The translations under genes were made by a program, and so were the position numbers. Of a stretch of 64,000 nt of DNA, positions 22,350 to 32,800 are shown piece by piece. The notes below the pieces were generated by a model. That model worked only from the letters and a program-made list of their open reading frames with translations, ran no database searches and had not been told where the DNA came from. Source of the stretch: Orychophragmus violaceus (Eukaryota > Streptophyta > Magnoliopsida > Brassicales > Brassicaceae); assembly GCA_030180135.1 (NCBI GenBank), contig CM058229.1, positions 43,241,522 to 43,305,521 on the forward strand, in the 5' to 3' direction. Positions within the stretch are counted from its first letter, which is position 1. Each line of letters starts with the position of its first letter.

Positions 22350-23810
22350 TCAGACATAAATTCCTTCACAGTCAGGCCGTGCATTTCTAGATTCATCAGC
22401 CAAGTCATCAGCATCCATAGCTACTAATGTTGGCAATGAACCAACATCTGCATTTCCATCTTCAACATCTTCTTCACTGTATCTTCTTGTATGACCTCTC
22501 ATTGCTACATACCAGCTTGATGTCTCATCTACTCTGGAGTAGAATATTTGCTTGGCTTGAGAGGCTAGTATATATGGATCTCTGGCGAATGACACTTGAC
22601 TTTGGTTGAGGTTGACTAGAGTGAAGCCGTCTTCTATATTGACTTTGTTACCTCTGTTTGCCCATTGACAGCGGAATATAGGAATGTAGAAGGTATTGTA
22701 ATCAAGCAGCAAAATCTCCACCACTCTGCCATAATATGATACTAAGCCAACCATATGAGCTGTATCTCTTGCACTAGCTCTACACATTATCGTGGCTTCA
22801 TATAAAACTCCATTGTTATGTGTTTTCCTGTCAACTGAGATAGTGTGAAACCTCATCCCATTTATTATGTAACCTGTGTACAACCTTGTGCTAATACTAG
22901 AACCGTAGGCCAACCATCAGGAAATACAAATTTAAAAATAACACAAGAAAATGTGTAGAACTTACTCCACATAAGGTTCAAACATTGCCAAATTCTGAAT
23001 CACAGCAAGATGGGCAATGTCCTTATCCTTCTCAGTAAGAACACATGAAGTGGCTGCGGATATTGGACGACCCTCCAATATAGCGCTGCTCGCAAACTCA
23101 GTATTTCTATCAGGTTTATCCTCAACACTTGTAGTGTTTTTCAAGAACTGACTGCAAAACTGCATGCATTCCTCGGCGAGATACGCTTCAGCAATGCAAC
23201 CTTTTGGTCTTGCGAGGTTTCTTACATAATCCTTCAAAACTTTCATGTATCTACAGGCAAAGAGAATTGAACATTAGAAGCATGATTATTGCATAAGTTA
23301 ACTTATCAGTTATAAGTTGTACCTCTCAAAAGGGTACATCCAACGAAAATGCACTGGTCCACATAACCGAGCTTCCCTGCCTAGATGAACTGTCAAATGC
23401 ATCATTACATAGAAAAAACTTGGATTAAAGAACCTCTCAAACATGCAGAGAGTTTCCACAATTTCAGTTTCCATTACTGAAATTGTCTCTCTGGCACAGA
23501 TGATTGAAGAATGCACATAGGCATCCAATAGCTATCTTAACACCTTTTGGTAATAAACCTGCAGATAAAAAAGCATTGGAAATCAAAGATAGGACATCTA
23601 GTGATATAACATAAAAAAATTCAAAGACCCTCAGGTGATACCTCTAATCGCAACCGGAAGAAGCTATTGCATCAAGACATGGTAATCATGTGATTTAACA
23701 CACCTTGAAAAATTAGAGCAGTACCCATCCGGACATCTGAAGTCCAATAAACGCTTAAGGAATACTTTCTTCTCTTTGTTGGACAAAGACCAAGGAGCAT
23801 TGATCAGACC
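22350..23810 (-). pseudogene. C-terminal half of CACTA TNP2 transposase (DUF4218 and DUF4216 regions)
   Basis: Minus-strand order: 23810-23640 reads GLINAPWSLSNKEKKVF, then FRCPDGYCSNFSRC, then KSHDYHVLMQ and a stop (TAG for CAG) before LLPVAIRG. After an intron, 23560-23310 gives PKGVKIAIGCLCAFFNHLC, a frameshift, METEIVETLCMFERFF and HFRWMYPFERY. 23246-22962 reads YVRNLARPKGCIAEAYLAEE. 22913-22350 contains NGMRFHTISVDRKTHNNGV and YYGRVVEILLLDY. These are the DUF4218 and DUF4216 parts of TNP2. The N-terminal domain and the DDE domain (Transposase_21) are missing. The first exon is instead joined through an intron (23811-23885) to a MULE transposase segment. At least one stop and one frameshift make it inactive. 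Confidence 0.8.
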
Positions 23811-23885
23811 CTAATGTATAGAAAACGTATACATTTAACTCCAACTTCACACTCAAAACATAACACATTATAACAAGAAACATAC

Positions 23886-24008
23886 CTTTTTCCTATCTGA
23901 CATTATGATGAAACCACGACTGTCCTTTAACTCTAAATCTGCTTGCAGCTTCTTAATAAACCAGACCTAACTCATCTAATCTTCCACTTCAACTACCGCC
24001 CATGCTAT
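23886..24008 (-). pseudogene. MULE transposase fragment, downstream half of the copia-split exon
   Basis: The minus-strand frame reads IAWAVVEVED, two stops close together, then FIKKLQADLELKDSRGFIIMSDRKK. This corresponds to the MULE domain (PF10551) around its second catalytic Asp (the D of MSD). It ends at a donor GTATG at 23885. It continues the exon at 31823-32800; Copia-1 inserted between them, with GCTAT duplicated. Confidence 0.75.
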
Positions 24009-24676
24009 TGAAGGAATGTTTAGTTGATCCTGATTCAATTCTCTGATTCATATCATCCTAAACATGCTGATCTAGGTTCTTCTCGAATAGAAACAATTGA
24101 TGATCTCACCTTTTACCTGTTAATTGCAGCGGAAGGAGATAGAACAGGTCAGAGATCAGAGAAACACCGAGAGATGAATCCTCCAAAGGCTCACACACGC
24201 GATCACAGAAAACGGCTGCTAGACCACTAAGGGAACTCGGCGCAGAGGGAGAGAGAGTTTCGGCTAGGGTTTTTGGTTCTGAACCCGAGTTTTATTTATA
24301 AAACTTGTCCGGTTCCGTTTGGGCCATTTGGCCCAAACACCAATTAACTCGACGGCATTCGCGCACTGTGTCGATCGACACCCCTTGTGTATCGATCGAC
24401 ACACAGTGACTAAACCGTTTTATTCTCTCTAAGTACAGTAAATGCCTAGCACTTTTACCGTACTTCTGCTAAACCGTTCCTACACATTTTCCTGTTAGCT
24501 TAGGCGTGTGACCCATATGGGATCATATAATAAAGGCAATAAGTCCAAGACTTATAGATCATGAGCGGACTCTAGCAAGCCATCATGACCCCCAGTATTA
24601 TATGACTTATGTCTGATCATTGACATACTCTTACTTTCTAGAGACAGTACCGAGATTACTGGACACAATTCCAACA
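24009..24676 (-). repeat. Copia-1 3' LTR
   Basis: On the plus strand it starts TGAAGGAATG and ends TTCCAACA. It contains a pair of TCGATCGACA palindromes at 24369-24380 and 24390-24401. Differs from its partner by about five substitutions (three clustered near 24050). Confidence 0.95.
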
Positions 24677-24689
24677 ATCTCCCACTTGT
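24677..24689 (-). promoter_or_regulatory. Copia-1 polypurine tract
   Basis: Minus-strand ACAAGTGGGAGAT lies directly against the start (TGTTGG) of the 3' LTR, the normal place of the plus-strand DNA primer. Confidence 0.75.
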
Positions 24690-25527
24690 ACTGGAATCTC
24701 TGTATTCATAATCCTTTTGTCACAATATCTCGATTAGTCATAAGGCAAGATTGGTGTCATCCTTATAAAGCCTAATCTTGTTCATCGGACTCTGATTCGA
24801 TACTGACAATCCAAACGACTCGGGACAGTCCGTTTGAGCATGGCCATGCATTTTCCAGTATTCAAATCTCCGATTGGCCTAGAGATATTCACTCCATTTA
24901 TATTGGAGGGACAAATTCCGTCTTGTTCCATCACTGTAAACTACTCATTTCATAATGTACCCAAACAAGGTCCTTATAACTATCGCAGAACGATAGCGTT
25001 AGACAATGATCAAAGTGCATCAGTCCATGTGCAGTCACATGCATGTGAACTCAGGTCTAAGGACTATACTCTATAGTCGTAGTAAGAATCTCTTATGACA
25101 CAGATATAAATATCCTGAAGAGTTCTTATAAGCGGGTCTTGTCCGGTCGTATGTTCCCAAACATACACCTATGTACTGACTTTGATGCCGCGCATCTATG
25201 ACACACTGAGACTTTGTCATAAGTCACGTACCAATCCAGTCTCACACGGTTGTTGGTGTTCCAATGTCAACAACCTTCGACTAGGGACGGGATGATATAA
25301 AACATCTATCAAATATAGGGTCTCATGATCAAGCTAAATGACTTCGATGACTCAAGATCAAATCATTTACTTCGATGACCTATAAAATGGTTCATATCAT
25401 TTTGGAACGATTATTTCATCACAGTTAAAATAATCTTGAAATAATAATTTCATTAAACATAAGAATGTTTTACACGAACATATCAAATAACTAAATAAAA
25501 GCCCTCAAACTCCCACTCAAATTTAGA
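24690..25527 (-). other. Copia-1 long 3' non-coding region, conserved in Copia-2 and Copia-3
   Basis: About 840 bp separate the pol stop from the LTR. The same region, recognisable by shared blocks such as CATAAGGCAAGAT, GGCCTAGAGATATT and CTCAGGTCTAAGGACTATAC, lies at 35026-35870 in Copia-2 and 60441-61280 in Copia-3. No sense-strand protein is visible. Confidence 0.7.
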
Positions 25528-28500
25528 TTACATTTCAATGTCTCTAATGCCTACAGCTTCAGTCAGAAACTCGAGCTTAGGCCTTGGGAGTGGCTTTGTC
25601 AACGGATCAGCGACGTTATCATCAGTCTGAACTCGGCTGATCTTGACTTCCTTTCTATTAATGATGTCACGTATCAAGTGAAATCTTCTTAGAACATGCT
25701 TGGATTTCTGGTGTGATCTTGGTTCCTTTGCCTGAGCTATAGCACCATTGTTGTCACAAAACAGTGCCAGAGGCTCAGCCGCATCTGGTATCACACCTAG
25801 TTCAATAATGAACTTTCGTATCCAAACAGCTTCCTTCGCAGCTTCTGAGGCGGCGATATATTCAGCTTCTGTAGTGGAATCTGCAACGGTGTCTTGCTTG
25901 GAGCTTCTCCAACTGATTGCACCGCCATTCAGACAAAAGATATAACCGGACTGTGACCGGAAATCATCTTGGTCTGTCTGGAAACTTGCGTCCGTGAATC
26001 CACTGACTTTAAGCACATCACTTCCACCGTACACTAAGAACTTATCCTTAGTATGTCTTAGATACTTCAAGATATTCTTTACGGCAATCCAATGGTTTTC
26101 ACCTGGATTTGACTGGTATCTACTCGTCATGCTCAATGCATAAGCAACATCAGGACGAGTACAGATCATGGCATACATGACAGATCCTATTGCAGATGCA
26201 TAAGGAATATTCTTCATGCGCTCAAGCTCAGCAGCCGTCGTAGGGCTCTGCTTCTTGCTTAGCGTTGTGCCATGTACCATTGGCGTGAAGCCCTTCTTGG
26301 AATCCTTCATGCTGAATCTTTGTAGGACTTTGTCAATGTATGAATCTTGACACAAGCCTATCAGCCTTCTAGATCTATCCCGGTAGATCCTGATTCCAAG
26401 AACGTATGCGGCTTCACCCATGTCTTTCATGTAAAAACAACTTCCAAGCCAGTCCTTTACGGACTTCAGCATTGGAACGTCGTTTCCGAGAAGCAGTATG
26501 TCATCGACATACAGAATAAGAAATACAATCTTGCTCCCACTAGATTTCTTATACACGCATTGTTCTTCTTCGTTTCTGATGAAGTCAAATTGCTTGATCG
26601 CTTCATCAAAACGAAGATTCCAGCTCCTCGATGCTTGCTTCAATCCATAAATGGATTTATGAAGCTTGCATACTTTTCCAGCATTCTTTGGATCTATGTA
26701 ACCGTCAGGTTGTGTCATATACACATCCTCTTCCAGAATACCATTCAGGAAGGCGGTTTTCACGTCCATCTGCCAAATTTCATAATCATGAAAAGCTGCA
26801 GTTGCTAGTAGAATCCGAATAGATTTCATCATAGCCACTGGTGAATAGGTTTCATCGTAATCCACACCGTGAACTTGTCTGAAACCTTTTGCCACCAACC
26901 TGGCTTTATAAATCTGGACATTTCCATCCACGTCAATCTTCTTCTTGAAGATCCATTTGCACTCGATGGCTTTTACACCAGCGGGTAAGTCAACCAACGA
27001 AAACACTTGGTTGACCGACATGGAGTCCATTTCGGAATCAGTGGCCTTGCGCCACTTAGAGGAATCTGGGCCCATCATGGCTTGATTGAAGTTCGATGGT
27101 TCATCACCATCAATGATCAGAAGATCATGACAGTCAGTCACGAGGAATCCTTGATATCTCTCGGGTTCGTGACGGATCCTCCCGGATCTTCGAACTTCAG
27201 GTACTACAGGTTCAGGCTCTACAATTTCTTGTAGGTCCTCCTGCTGCTCTTCCTCATTAGGTTGAGCAGTATCCTGTTCATCTTGAATTTCTTCAAGCAG
27301 TACCTTACTCCCACTGTCTTTCTTAGAGAGAAACTCCCTCTCAAGAAAGTTACAATCCCGGGCAACAAAGATCTTGTTCTCGGAACGTAGATAGAAGTAA
27401 TAAGCCTTGGTTTCCCGTGGATAACCAATGAAGTAGCATTTGTCAGATTTTGGTGTAAGCTTGTCTGAGATCAATCTCTTGACATAGGCTTCACAACCCC
27501 AAATTCTGAGATAAGACAGCACTGGAGCTTCTCCAGTCCATAATTCATATGGTGTCTTTGCTACTGCTTTCGATGGCGCTCTATTTAGAGTGAACACTGC
27601 TGTTAGCAGAGCATATCCCCAAAGGGATATTGGAAGGTCTGTGTGACTCATCATAGATCGAACCATATCCAATAAGGTCCGATTTCTCCTTTCAGACACA
27701 CCATTCCATTGAGGTGTTCCAGGAGGAGTGAGTTGGGATACGATCCCACACTCTCTCAGATGATCACTGAATTCTTGGCTTAAGTATTCTCCTCCTCGGT
27801 CGGACCGAAGAGCCTTAATGCTTTTGCCAAGTTGGTTCTGTACTTCATTTTGGAATTCTCTGAACTTCTCAAAAGATTCAGACTTATGTTTCATTAAATA
27901 AACATATCCATACCTACTGAAATCATCAGTAAAGGTAATGAAGTACTGATAGTTTCCTCTTGCATTTGTGGACATTGGGCCACACACATCAGTGTGTATC
28001 AGGCCCAATACGTCACTGGCCCTCTCGTTAGGTTTATTAAAGGGGGCCCATGTCATTTTGCCCATCATGCAGGATTCGCATTTCTCACATGACTCAAAGT
28101 CAAATGAGCCAAGAAGTCCATTCGAATGGAGCCTCTTGATGCGTTTCTCGCTGATGTGCCCTAAACGACAATGCCATAGAAACGTTCGGTTCTCCTCATT
28201 AGGTTTGAACCGTTTGGTATTAATGTTATAAATTGGCGCGGATTGATCGAGTATGTAAAGCCCATTCATAAGAGGGGCAGAACCATAGAACAAATTGTTG
28301 CGATTGAAGGAACATAATTTATTCTTAACTGAGAAATCATAACCTTCCAAATCCAACAAAGAAATTGAAATAATATTTCTGCTTATAGCAGGTACAAAAT
28401 AACAATTATTGAGTTCTAAAATCAATCCCGAAGGTAAAGACAACAAGTAAGTGCCTACAGCTAGTGCTGGAACTTTCGCTCCATTCCCAACTCGTAGCTC

Positions 28501-29505
28501 CACTTGTCCTTGCTTCAGCCTTCTACTGTTGCTGAGTGCCTGCATATTAGTACAAATATGAGCCCCACAACCAGTATCCATAACCCATGAGGTATTATCA
28601 GAAGTAGTTGTATTAACTTCTATAACAAAAATACCTGTTGAAGAAGTCTCAAAAGTCTTCTTCTTCAATTCCTTTAGACCTTCCTGGAATTTCTTACATT
28701 CTCTCCTCCAATGCCCTGGTTCTTTACAGAACCTGCATATGTCAGTTGGCCCAGCCTTGGACTTGGGCTTGGGCTTTGGCGTGTCCTTGTCCGCGACTTG
28801 GACAGCCTTGGCCTTTCCCTTATCCTTAGCAGAGGATTTCTTAAACCCCTTGCCCTTCTGCACCATAAGCACATTGGGGTCCTTGGCGGTTTTCCTCAAA
28901 TTGGGCTCCGCAGTCTTGAGCATTCCGTGAAGCTCAGGCAATGTCTTACTCAAGCCATGCATGTTAAAGTTCAGAATGAACTGATCATAGCTTGCAGGTA
29001 ATGACTGCAGAATGATGTCGCAGGCAAGTTCCTGGCTGATTGGGCAGTCGAGTTTCTGAAGATGATCGAGATAACCCATCATCTTCAAGACATGAGGACT
29101 CACTGCCGCATTCGCAGCCAACTTGCAGTCCAAGAGGTTCTTAACTGTTTGAAACCTCTCAGTCCTAGCCTGCTCCTGAAAAAGCGATTTCAGGCTTGCC
29201 ATTATCTCGATGGGTGACAATACACTCTCGAACTGTTTTTGCAGCTCAGGAGTCATTGTCACCAACATCAGGCAATATGCATCATTTTCATCTGACGAAT
29301 GCTTTTCCCAAGCATTATGCAGAGTCCTGGCGGCATTGGCAGGAGGCCTCTCGGGGAGAGGATCACGAAGGACATAATCCTTCTTCTCCTGCTTGAGGAC
29401 TAGCCTCAAGTTCCTAGACCACGTCAGGAAGTTCGTTCCAGTCAGCTTCTCCTTTTCGAGAACAGACCGGATCGAGAATGTGTTTTGTGTGCTTGTAGTA
29501 GTCAT
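25528..29505 (-). CDS. Copia-1 gag-pol polyprotein, intact, 1325 residues
   Basis: A single frame encodes all retrotransposon functions in Ty1/copia order. Gag occupies about residues 1-290, with a zinc knuckle CX2CX4HX4C at C257, C260, H265, C270. The aspartic protease has DTG at 310-312. GAG-pre-integrase has WHCRLGH at 444-450. The integrase core has acidic residues D506, D569 and E605 (35 residues between the last two). Reverse transcriptase includes QMDVKTAF near 912 and YVDD at 999-1002. RNase H lies at about 1170-1290 (DASFQTD, TEAEYIA), ending NVADPLTKPLPRPK. All catalytic residues I can check are present and no stop or frameshift occurs. The start MTTTSTQNTF is followed by FSIRSVLEKEKLTGTNF, the usual gag opening, and also opens the gag of Copia-2. 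Expected to be expressed from the 5' LTR at 31155-31822. Confidence 0.96.
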   Translation of the reverse strand: MTTTSTQNTFSIRSVLEKEKLTGTNFLTWSRNLRLVLKQEKKDYVLRDPLPERPPANAARTLHNAWEKHSSDENDAYCLMLVTMTPELQKQFESVLSPIEIMASLKSLFQEQARTERFQTVKNLLDCKLAANAAVSPHVLKMMGYLDHLQKLDCPISQELACDIILQSLPASYDQFILNFNMHGLSKTLPELHGMLKTAEPNLRKTAKDPNVLMVQKGKGFKKSSAKDKGKAKAVQVADKDTPKPKPKSKAGPTDICRFCKEPGHWRRECKKFQEGLKELKKKTFETSSTGIFVIEVNTTTSDNTSWVMDTGCGAHICTNMQALSNSRRLKQGQVELRVGNGAKVPALAVGTYLLSLPSGLILELNNCYFVPAISRNIISISLLDLEGYDFSVKNKLCSFNRNNLFYGSAPLMNGLYILDQSAPIYNINTKRFKPNEENRTFLWHCRLGHISEKRIKRLHSNGLLGSFDFESCEKCESCMMGKMTWAPFNKPNERASDVLGLIHTDVCGPMSTNARGNYQYFITFTDDFSRYGYVYLMKHKSESFEKFREFQNEVQNQLGKSIKALRSDRGGEYLSQEFSDHLRECGIVSQLTPPGTPQWNGVSERRNRTLLDMVRSMMSHTDLPISLWGYALLTAVFTLNRAPSKAVAKTPYELWTGEAPVLSYLRIWGCEAYVKRLISDKLTPKSDKCYFIGYPRETKAYYFYLRSENKIFVARDCNFLEREFLSKKDSGSKVLLEEIQDEQDTAQPNEEEQQEDLQEIVEPEPVVPEVRRSGRIRHEPERYQGFLVTDCHDLLIIDGDEPSNFNQAMMGPDSSKWRKATDSEMDSMSVNQVFSLVDLPAGVKAIECKWIFKKKIDVDGNVQIYKARLVAKGFRQVHGVDYDETYSPVAMMKSIRILLATAAFHDYEIWQMDVKTAFLNGILEEDVYMTQPDGYIDPKNAGKVCKLHKSIYGLKQASRSWNLRFDEAIKQFDFIRNEEEQCVYKKSSGSKIVFLILYVDDILLLGNDVPMLKSVKDWLGSCFYMKDMGEAAYVLGIRIYRDRSRRLIGLCQDSYIDKVLQRFSMKDSKKGFTPMVHGTTLSKKQSPTTAAELERMKNIPYASAIGSVMYAMICTRPDVAYALSMTSRYQSNPGENHWIAVKNILKYLRHTKDKFLVYGGSDVLKVSGFTDASFQTDQDDFRSQSGYIFCLNGGAISWRSSKQDTVADSTTEAEYIAASEAAKEAVWIRKFIIELGVIPDAAEPLALFCDNNGAIAQAKEPRSHQKSKHVLRRFHLIRDIINRKEVKISRVQTDDNVADPLTKPLPRPKLEFLTEAVGIRDIEM

Positions 29506-31141
29506 AGCTGAAATATATAGATAAAAGGTTATTAGTTAAAATGTTCAATATGATTAATCTCGTATTAAATTTAATATGATTAATAACGCATTATATTCAA
29601 TAACATAAGTTACCCTCAATAGAATATAATGATTCCAAGATCCACATATAACTAAGATTAAAGTGGGCCACTGGCCGTCACCAAACCTTAGCTTATATCG
29701 GTAAGCCCTATATCGGCTAATTATATCCGTGATATAACTCTTGGTTGTGAATCTGGGCCCGAGGCCCAATCCACTCTGATGTCTCAAGGCCCGGGACTCC
29801 CGATGGCCCAGTCAAGAAAACCAGACTATACAGTCATGTAATCATTAATGTCTGGGACTCCCAATGACATTTATGAATCACAGACCGTCTTATCCACGCA
29901 AAAGCAGACACCCTCACACTGTAAGGCCATGAATACAATTGAATGGGCTTCGACAGCTGACATAGAATGGACAAGACATCCAACGCTTGATATTATTTGA
30001 GGTTCGTAGGTTTATTTAAAAATTCATTCCCAAAATAGAAGATTACTATTTCGGGAAACTTTCCATTTTTGGAAACCTACTATTTTTGGAAACTTTCTAA
30101 AATTGGAAACTTTCTAAAAACGGAAACTTTCTAACTTTAGAAATTTCTTAAAATCCGAATCATGCAAATCTAGAAACTTCTATAAATTAAGAAACTTTCT
30201 AATTTCAAAATATCGGAAACTTTAATTTAAAATCGATTTATATTCTTTATAAAATAAATTTTAAATTAAATCTGAAGAAAGACTCAAATAATTGGCCCAA
30301 TCGTTTTAACTTCTTGGCCCGAGGCCGAAGAATTGGTCTATGTCCGAGACATAACCCGATCGTCCAATTAGATGACATAACCGGTCTGGTTCATTAAAAT
30401 TGGTCTAACCAAAATTAATTACTACGACGACCACAATTGTCAACCGGTTATTTACTAAACCGGATTTTCTCAATTTATTTGGTCCAACCAAATCAAATTA
30501 GAAAATCCTGGTTTAGGCACTAAATCCAATAATTCTTTCGACATTGGATTTCTTGTCCCGGTTTAACCAGACTTAATAAAATTATTAAATCTGTTTATTA
30601 AACCAGGACGAATTAATTTTAATCAAAATATTAAACCGAGCCTTAAACCAACCATGTCGATCGATGAACCAACCGTGTCGATCGATCCATCAACTGCATC
30701 GGTCGATGCTCTTAGCATCGATCCTGCATCGATCGTGCATCGATCCTGTATCGATCGATGCTCTCACGCATGCACGGAACCGAGCCAAAACCCTAACCGT
30801 GTCGATCGATGCACCAACCGCATCGGTCGATGCACCAACATCGAACCTGCATCGATCCTGCATCGATCGATGCTTTCACGCGTTAACAGGTTTTGCCGAG
30901 AGTCTGTATCGACCGATCCATGCGATCGTATCGATCGATCCATGCGATCGCAGCCGATACTCATTCTCTCGGATCAGATCGCATACCAAATCATATAGCT
31001 TGATCATGCGATTTTTCATATGTTTAGGTTTCAATTCTTGTTACTTAAGTGATTTCTCTTATCAGTAGTTGATTCAAAACACTTTTAAACAAGAAAAACA
31101 ATCCTAAACTTGAATCTAAACAAGAAAAACCAGAACCAACA
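29506..31141 (-). other. Copia-1 leader (5' untranslated) region
   Basis: Long non-coding leader between primer site and gag. It includes AAACTTTC-rich direct repeats at 30050-30190 (GGAAACTTTCTAA variants) and the TCGATCGATG motif array at 30652-30960. The small open frames crossing that array on both strands are not supported as genes. Confidence 0.7.
30652..30960. repeat. TCGATCG palindrome array in the Copia-1 leader
   Basis: About fifteen TCGATCG-type cores occur. Three successive units (TGTCGATCGATG, TGTCGATCGATC, CATCGGTCGATG) start exactly 21 bp apart. A run with CATCGATCCTG repeats every 11 bp (about 30728-30765), and another array follows around 30800-30950. Confidence 0.85.
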
Positions 31142-31153
31142 GCTCTGATACCA
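31142..31153 (-). promoter_or_regulatory. Copia-1 primer binding site for initiator tRNA-Met
   Basis: Minus-strand TGGTATCAGAGC, one base from the 5' LTR, is complementary to the 3' end of plant initiator tRNA-Met, the usual primer of copia elements. Confidence 0.9.
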
Positions 31154-31154
31154 C

Positions 31155-31822
31155 TGAAGGAATGTTTAGTTGATCCTGATTCAATTCTCTGATTTAGTTC
31201 ATCCTAAACATGCTGATCTAGGTTCTTCTCGAATAGAAACAATTGATGATCTCACCTTTTACCTGTTAATTGCAGCGGAAGGAGATAGAACAGGTCAGAG
31301 ATCAGAGAAACACCGAGAGATGAATCCTCCAAAGGCTCACACACGCGATCACAGAAAACGGCTGCTAGACCACTAAGGGAACTCGGCGCAGAGGGAGAGA
31401 GAGTTTCGGCTAGGGTTTTTGGTTATGAACCCGAGTTTTATTTATAAAACTTGTCCGGTTCCGTTTGGGCCATTTGGCCCAAACACCAATTAACTCGACG
31501 GCATTCGCGCACTGTGTCGATCGACACCCCTTGTGTATCGATCGACACACAGTGACTAAACCGTTTTATTCTCTCTAAGTACAGTAAATGCCTAGCACTT
31601 TTACCGTACTTCTGCTAAACCGTTCCTACACATTTTCCTGTTAGCTTAGGCGTGTGACCCATATGGGATCATATAGTAAAGGCAATAAGTCCAAGACTTA
31701 TAGATCATGAGCGGACTCTAGCAAGCCATCATGACCCCCAGTATTATATGACTTATGTCTGATCATTGACATACTCTTACTTTCTAGAGACAGTACCGAG
31801 ATTACTGGACACAATTCCAACA
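31155..31822 (-). repeat. Copia-1 5' LTR
   Basis: Same length (668 bp) as the 3' LTR. It carries the transcription start region and the palindrome pair near 31515-31547. The identical 68-codon plus-strand open frame in both LTRs is a by-product of the repeat. Confidence 0.95.
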
Positions 31823-32800
31823 GCTATGGGATATATGCAATTATCAGCATCTCGTCCCTGAGTTACAAAGAGCATTCCTTTAGTTGTTCCTCTAAGGAAG
31901 GTACCATCAATTCCAATAAGACCCCGACAGTTTCTTTTCCACGATTCTTTTAGTACTGCAAAACAGACATAAAACCGAGCAAATATGTCTTCACCAGCTT
32001 CCCCAATTTTTGTGACAACTTCTACAGTTGATCCGGGATTTGACCGAAGGATTTCTTGACAGTAGCCTCTAATGTGCGCAAACTGGTCTTCATACCCTTG
32101 TTTGATCCATCTAATAGCTTTTTTCTTGCCTCTTGACACTGGTTTCTTGTAACTAATATCCCTTTATACTTTTCTCTAACTAGTTCCTGAATCTTCTTAG
32201 GCTTAAAGTAAGCTGGATCTTCTCTTATCCTGTCAACAAACAAGCGTGCAATAATAGGATCAGTTAACATCTGACAAGCACCATTATGACTGCAAGTATG
32301 TGGCTCTATCAGCTTCTTGATCTCCCATCTGTTCTTCCGCTTGTTGACCTAATAATAAACCCTCCATGAACACTTATTTGTGCCACAATTGTAACCAAGC
32401 TTCAACTGATCCCATCGATACTGCCTAATGTTGTATCCAGTACATAAAGCAAAATCTAGGACATTTTCCTTAAACGCAACACCAATTGAGCATGATTTAC
32501 CTAGATATAAAGCACCATTAAGCCGCCTTTGAATCTGATGAGTTCTCTTCACGGGAACAATTGGGCAATTAACATTCTCATCGTCACTGTCACTGTCTGG
32601 GCATACGTTGTGACGAATGCGAGGCTTATTTTTGAAACCGGCAACATCATCCTCAATTTCCAGCTGATAAGCGTCGTTTACTTCTTCATCACCATCAACC
32701 GAATATGTGCTCGATCCAGTATCCACCTCGGCCTTAGGAGGAGTACCAAATGTGCAGTCTGTTGAACTAGTCCCTTCAACCGAAAAGCTGTAGAAGCACC
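31823..32800 (-). pseudogene. MULE (MuDR-type) transposase N-terminal half, interrupted by Copia-1
   Basis: From right to left: an acidic N-terminus (GSSTYSVDGDEEVNDAYQLE), then the MuDR DNA-binding/zinc domain (GVAFKENVLDFAL and GYNCGTNKCSWRVYY at 32349-32480). The following linker reads FVDRIREDPAYFKPKKIQEL and NQCQEARKKLL (32022-32270). After a frameshift the first part of the MULE catalytic domain appears, with GLIGIDGTFLRGTTKGML and GRDADNCIYPIA (31830-32139), including the first catalytic Asp. The domain then runs into the Copia-1 LTR and resumes at 24008. A stop/frameshift near 32349-32270 and another near 32139 make it inactive. The open frame extends upstream of the ATG at 32726 to about 32800. 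Confidence 0.8.

Larger units (their letters stand above)
24009..31822 (-). mobile_element. Copia-1: complete, young Ty1/copia LTR retrotransposon
   Basis: Two 668-bp LTRs (24009-24676 and 31155-31822) bound a 7814-bp minus-strand element. GCTAT is duplicated exactly outside both ends (24004-24008 and 31823-31827). I count five mismatches between the LTRs, so insertion was recent. It has a tRNA-Met primer site next to the 5' LTR, a 1.65-kb leader, one uninterrupted gag-pol frame and a long 3' non-coding region with a polypurine tract. It interrupts the MULE domain of the transposase remnant; removing one TSD copy rejoins that exon. All parts needed for autonomous movement are visible. Confidence 0.95.

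Noticed and set aside
24024..24230. Identical-looking 68-codon plus-strand ORFs at 24024 and 31170
   Set aside because: They lie in the two LTRs of Copia-1 and exist only because the LTR is duplicated; the peptide has no known motif.
26347..26808. Plus-strand ORFs across Copia-1 pol (for example 26347-26808, 28638-29001)
   Set aside because: They are antisense to the intact 1325-residue polyprotein, without domains.
30654..31068. Overlapping ORFs rich in Ser-Ile-Asp-Arg-type repeats in the Copia-1 leader
   Set aside because: The open frames follow from the stop-poor TCGATCGATG repeat; all frames look equally open and the region precedes gag.
31142..31153. tRNA-like sequence next to LTRs (also 41043 and 50845)
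   Set aside because: Only 12-18 bases complementary to a tRNA 3' end; these are primer binding sites, not tRNA genes.
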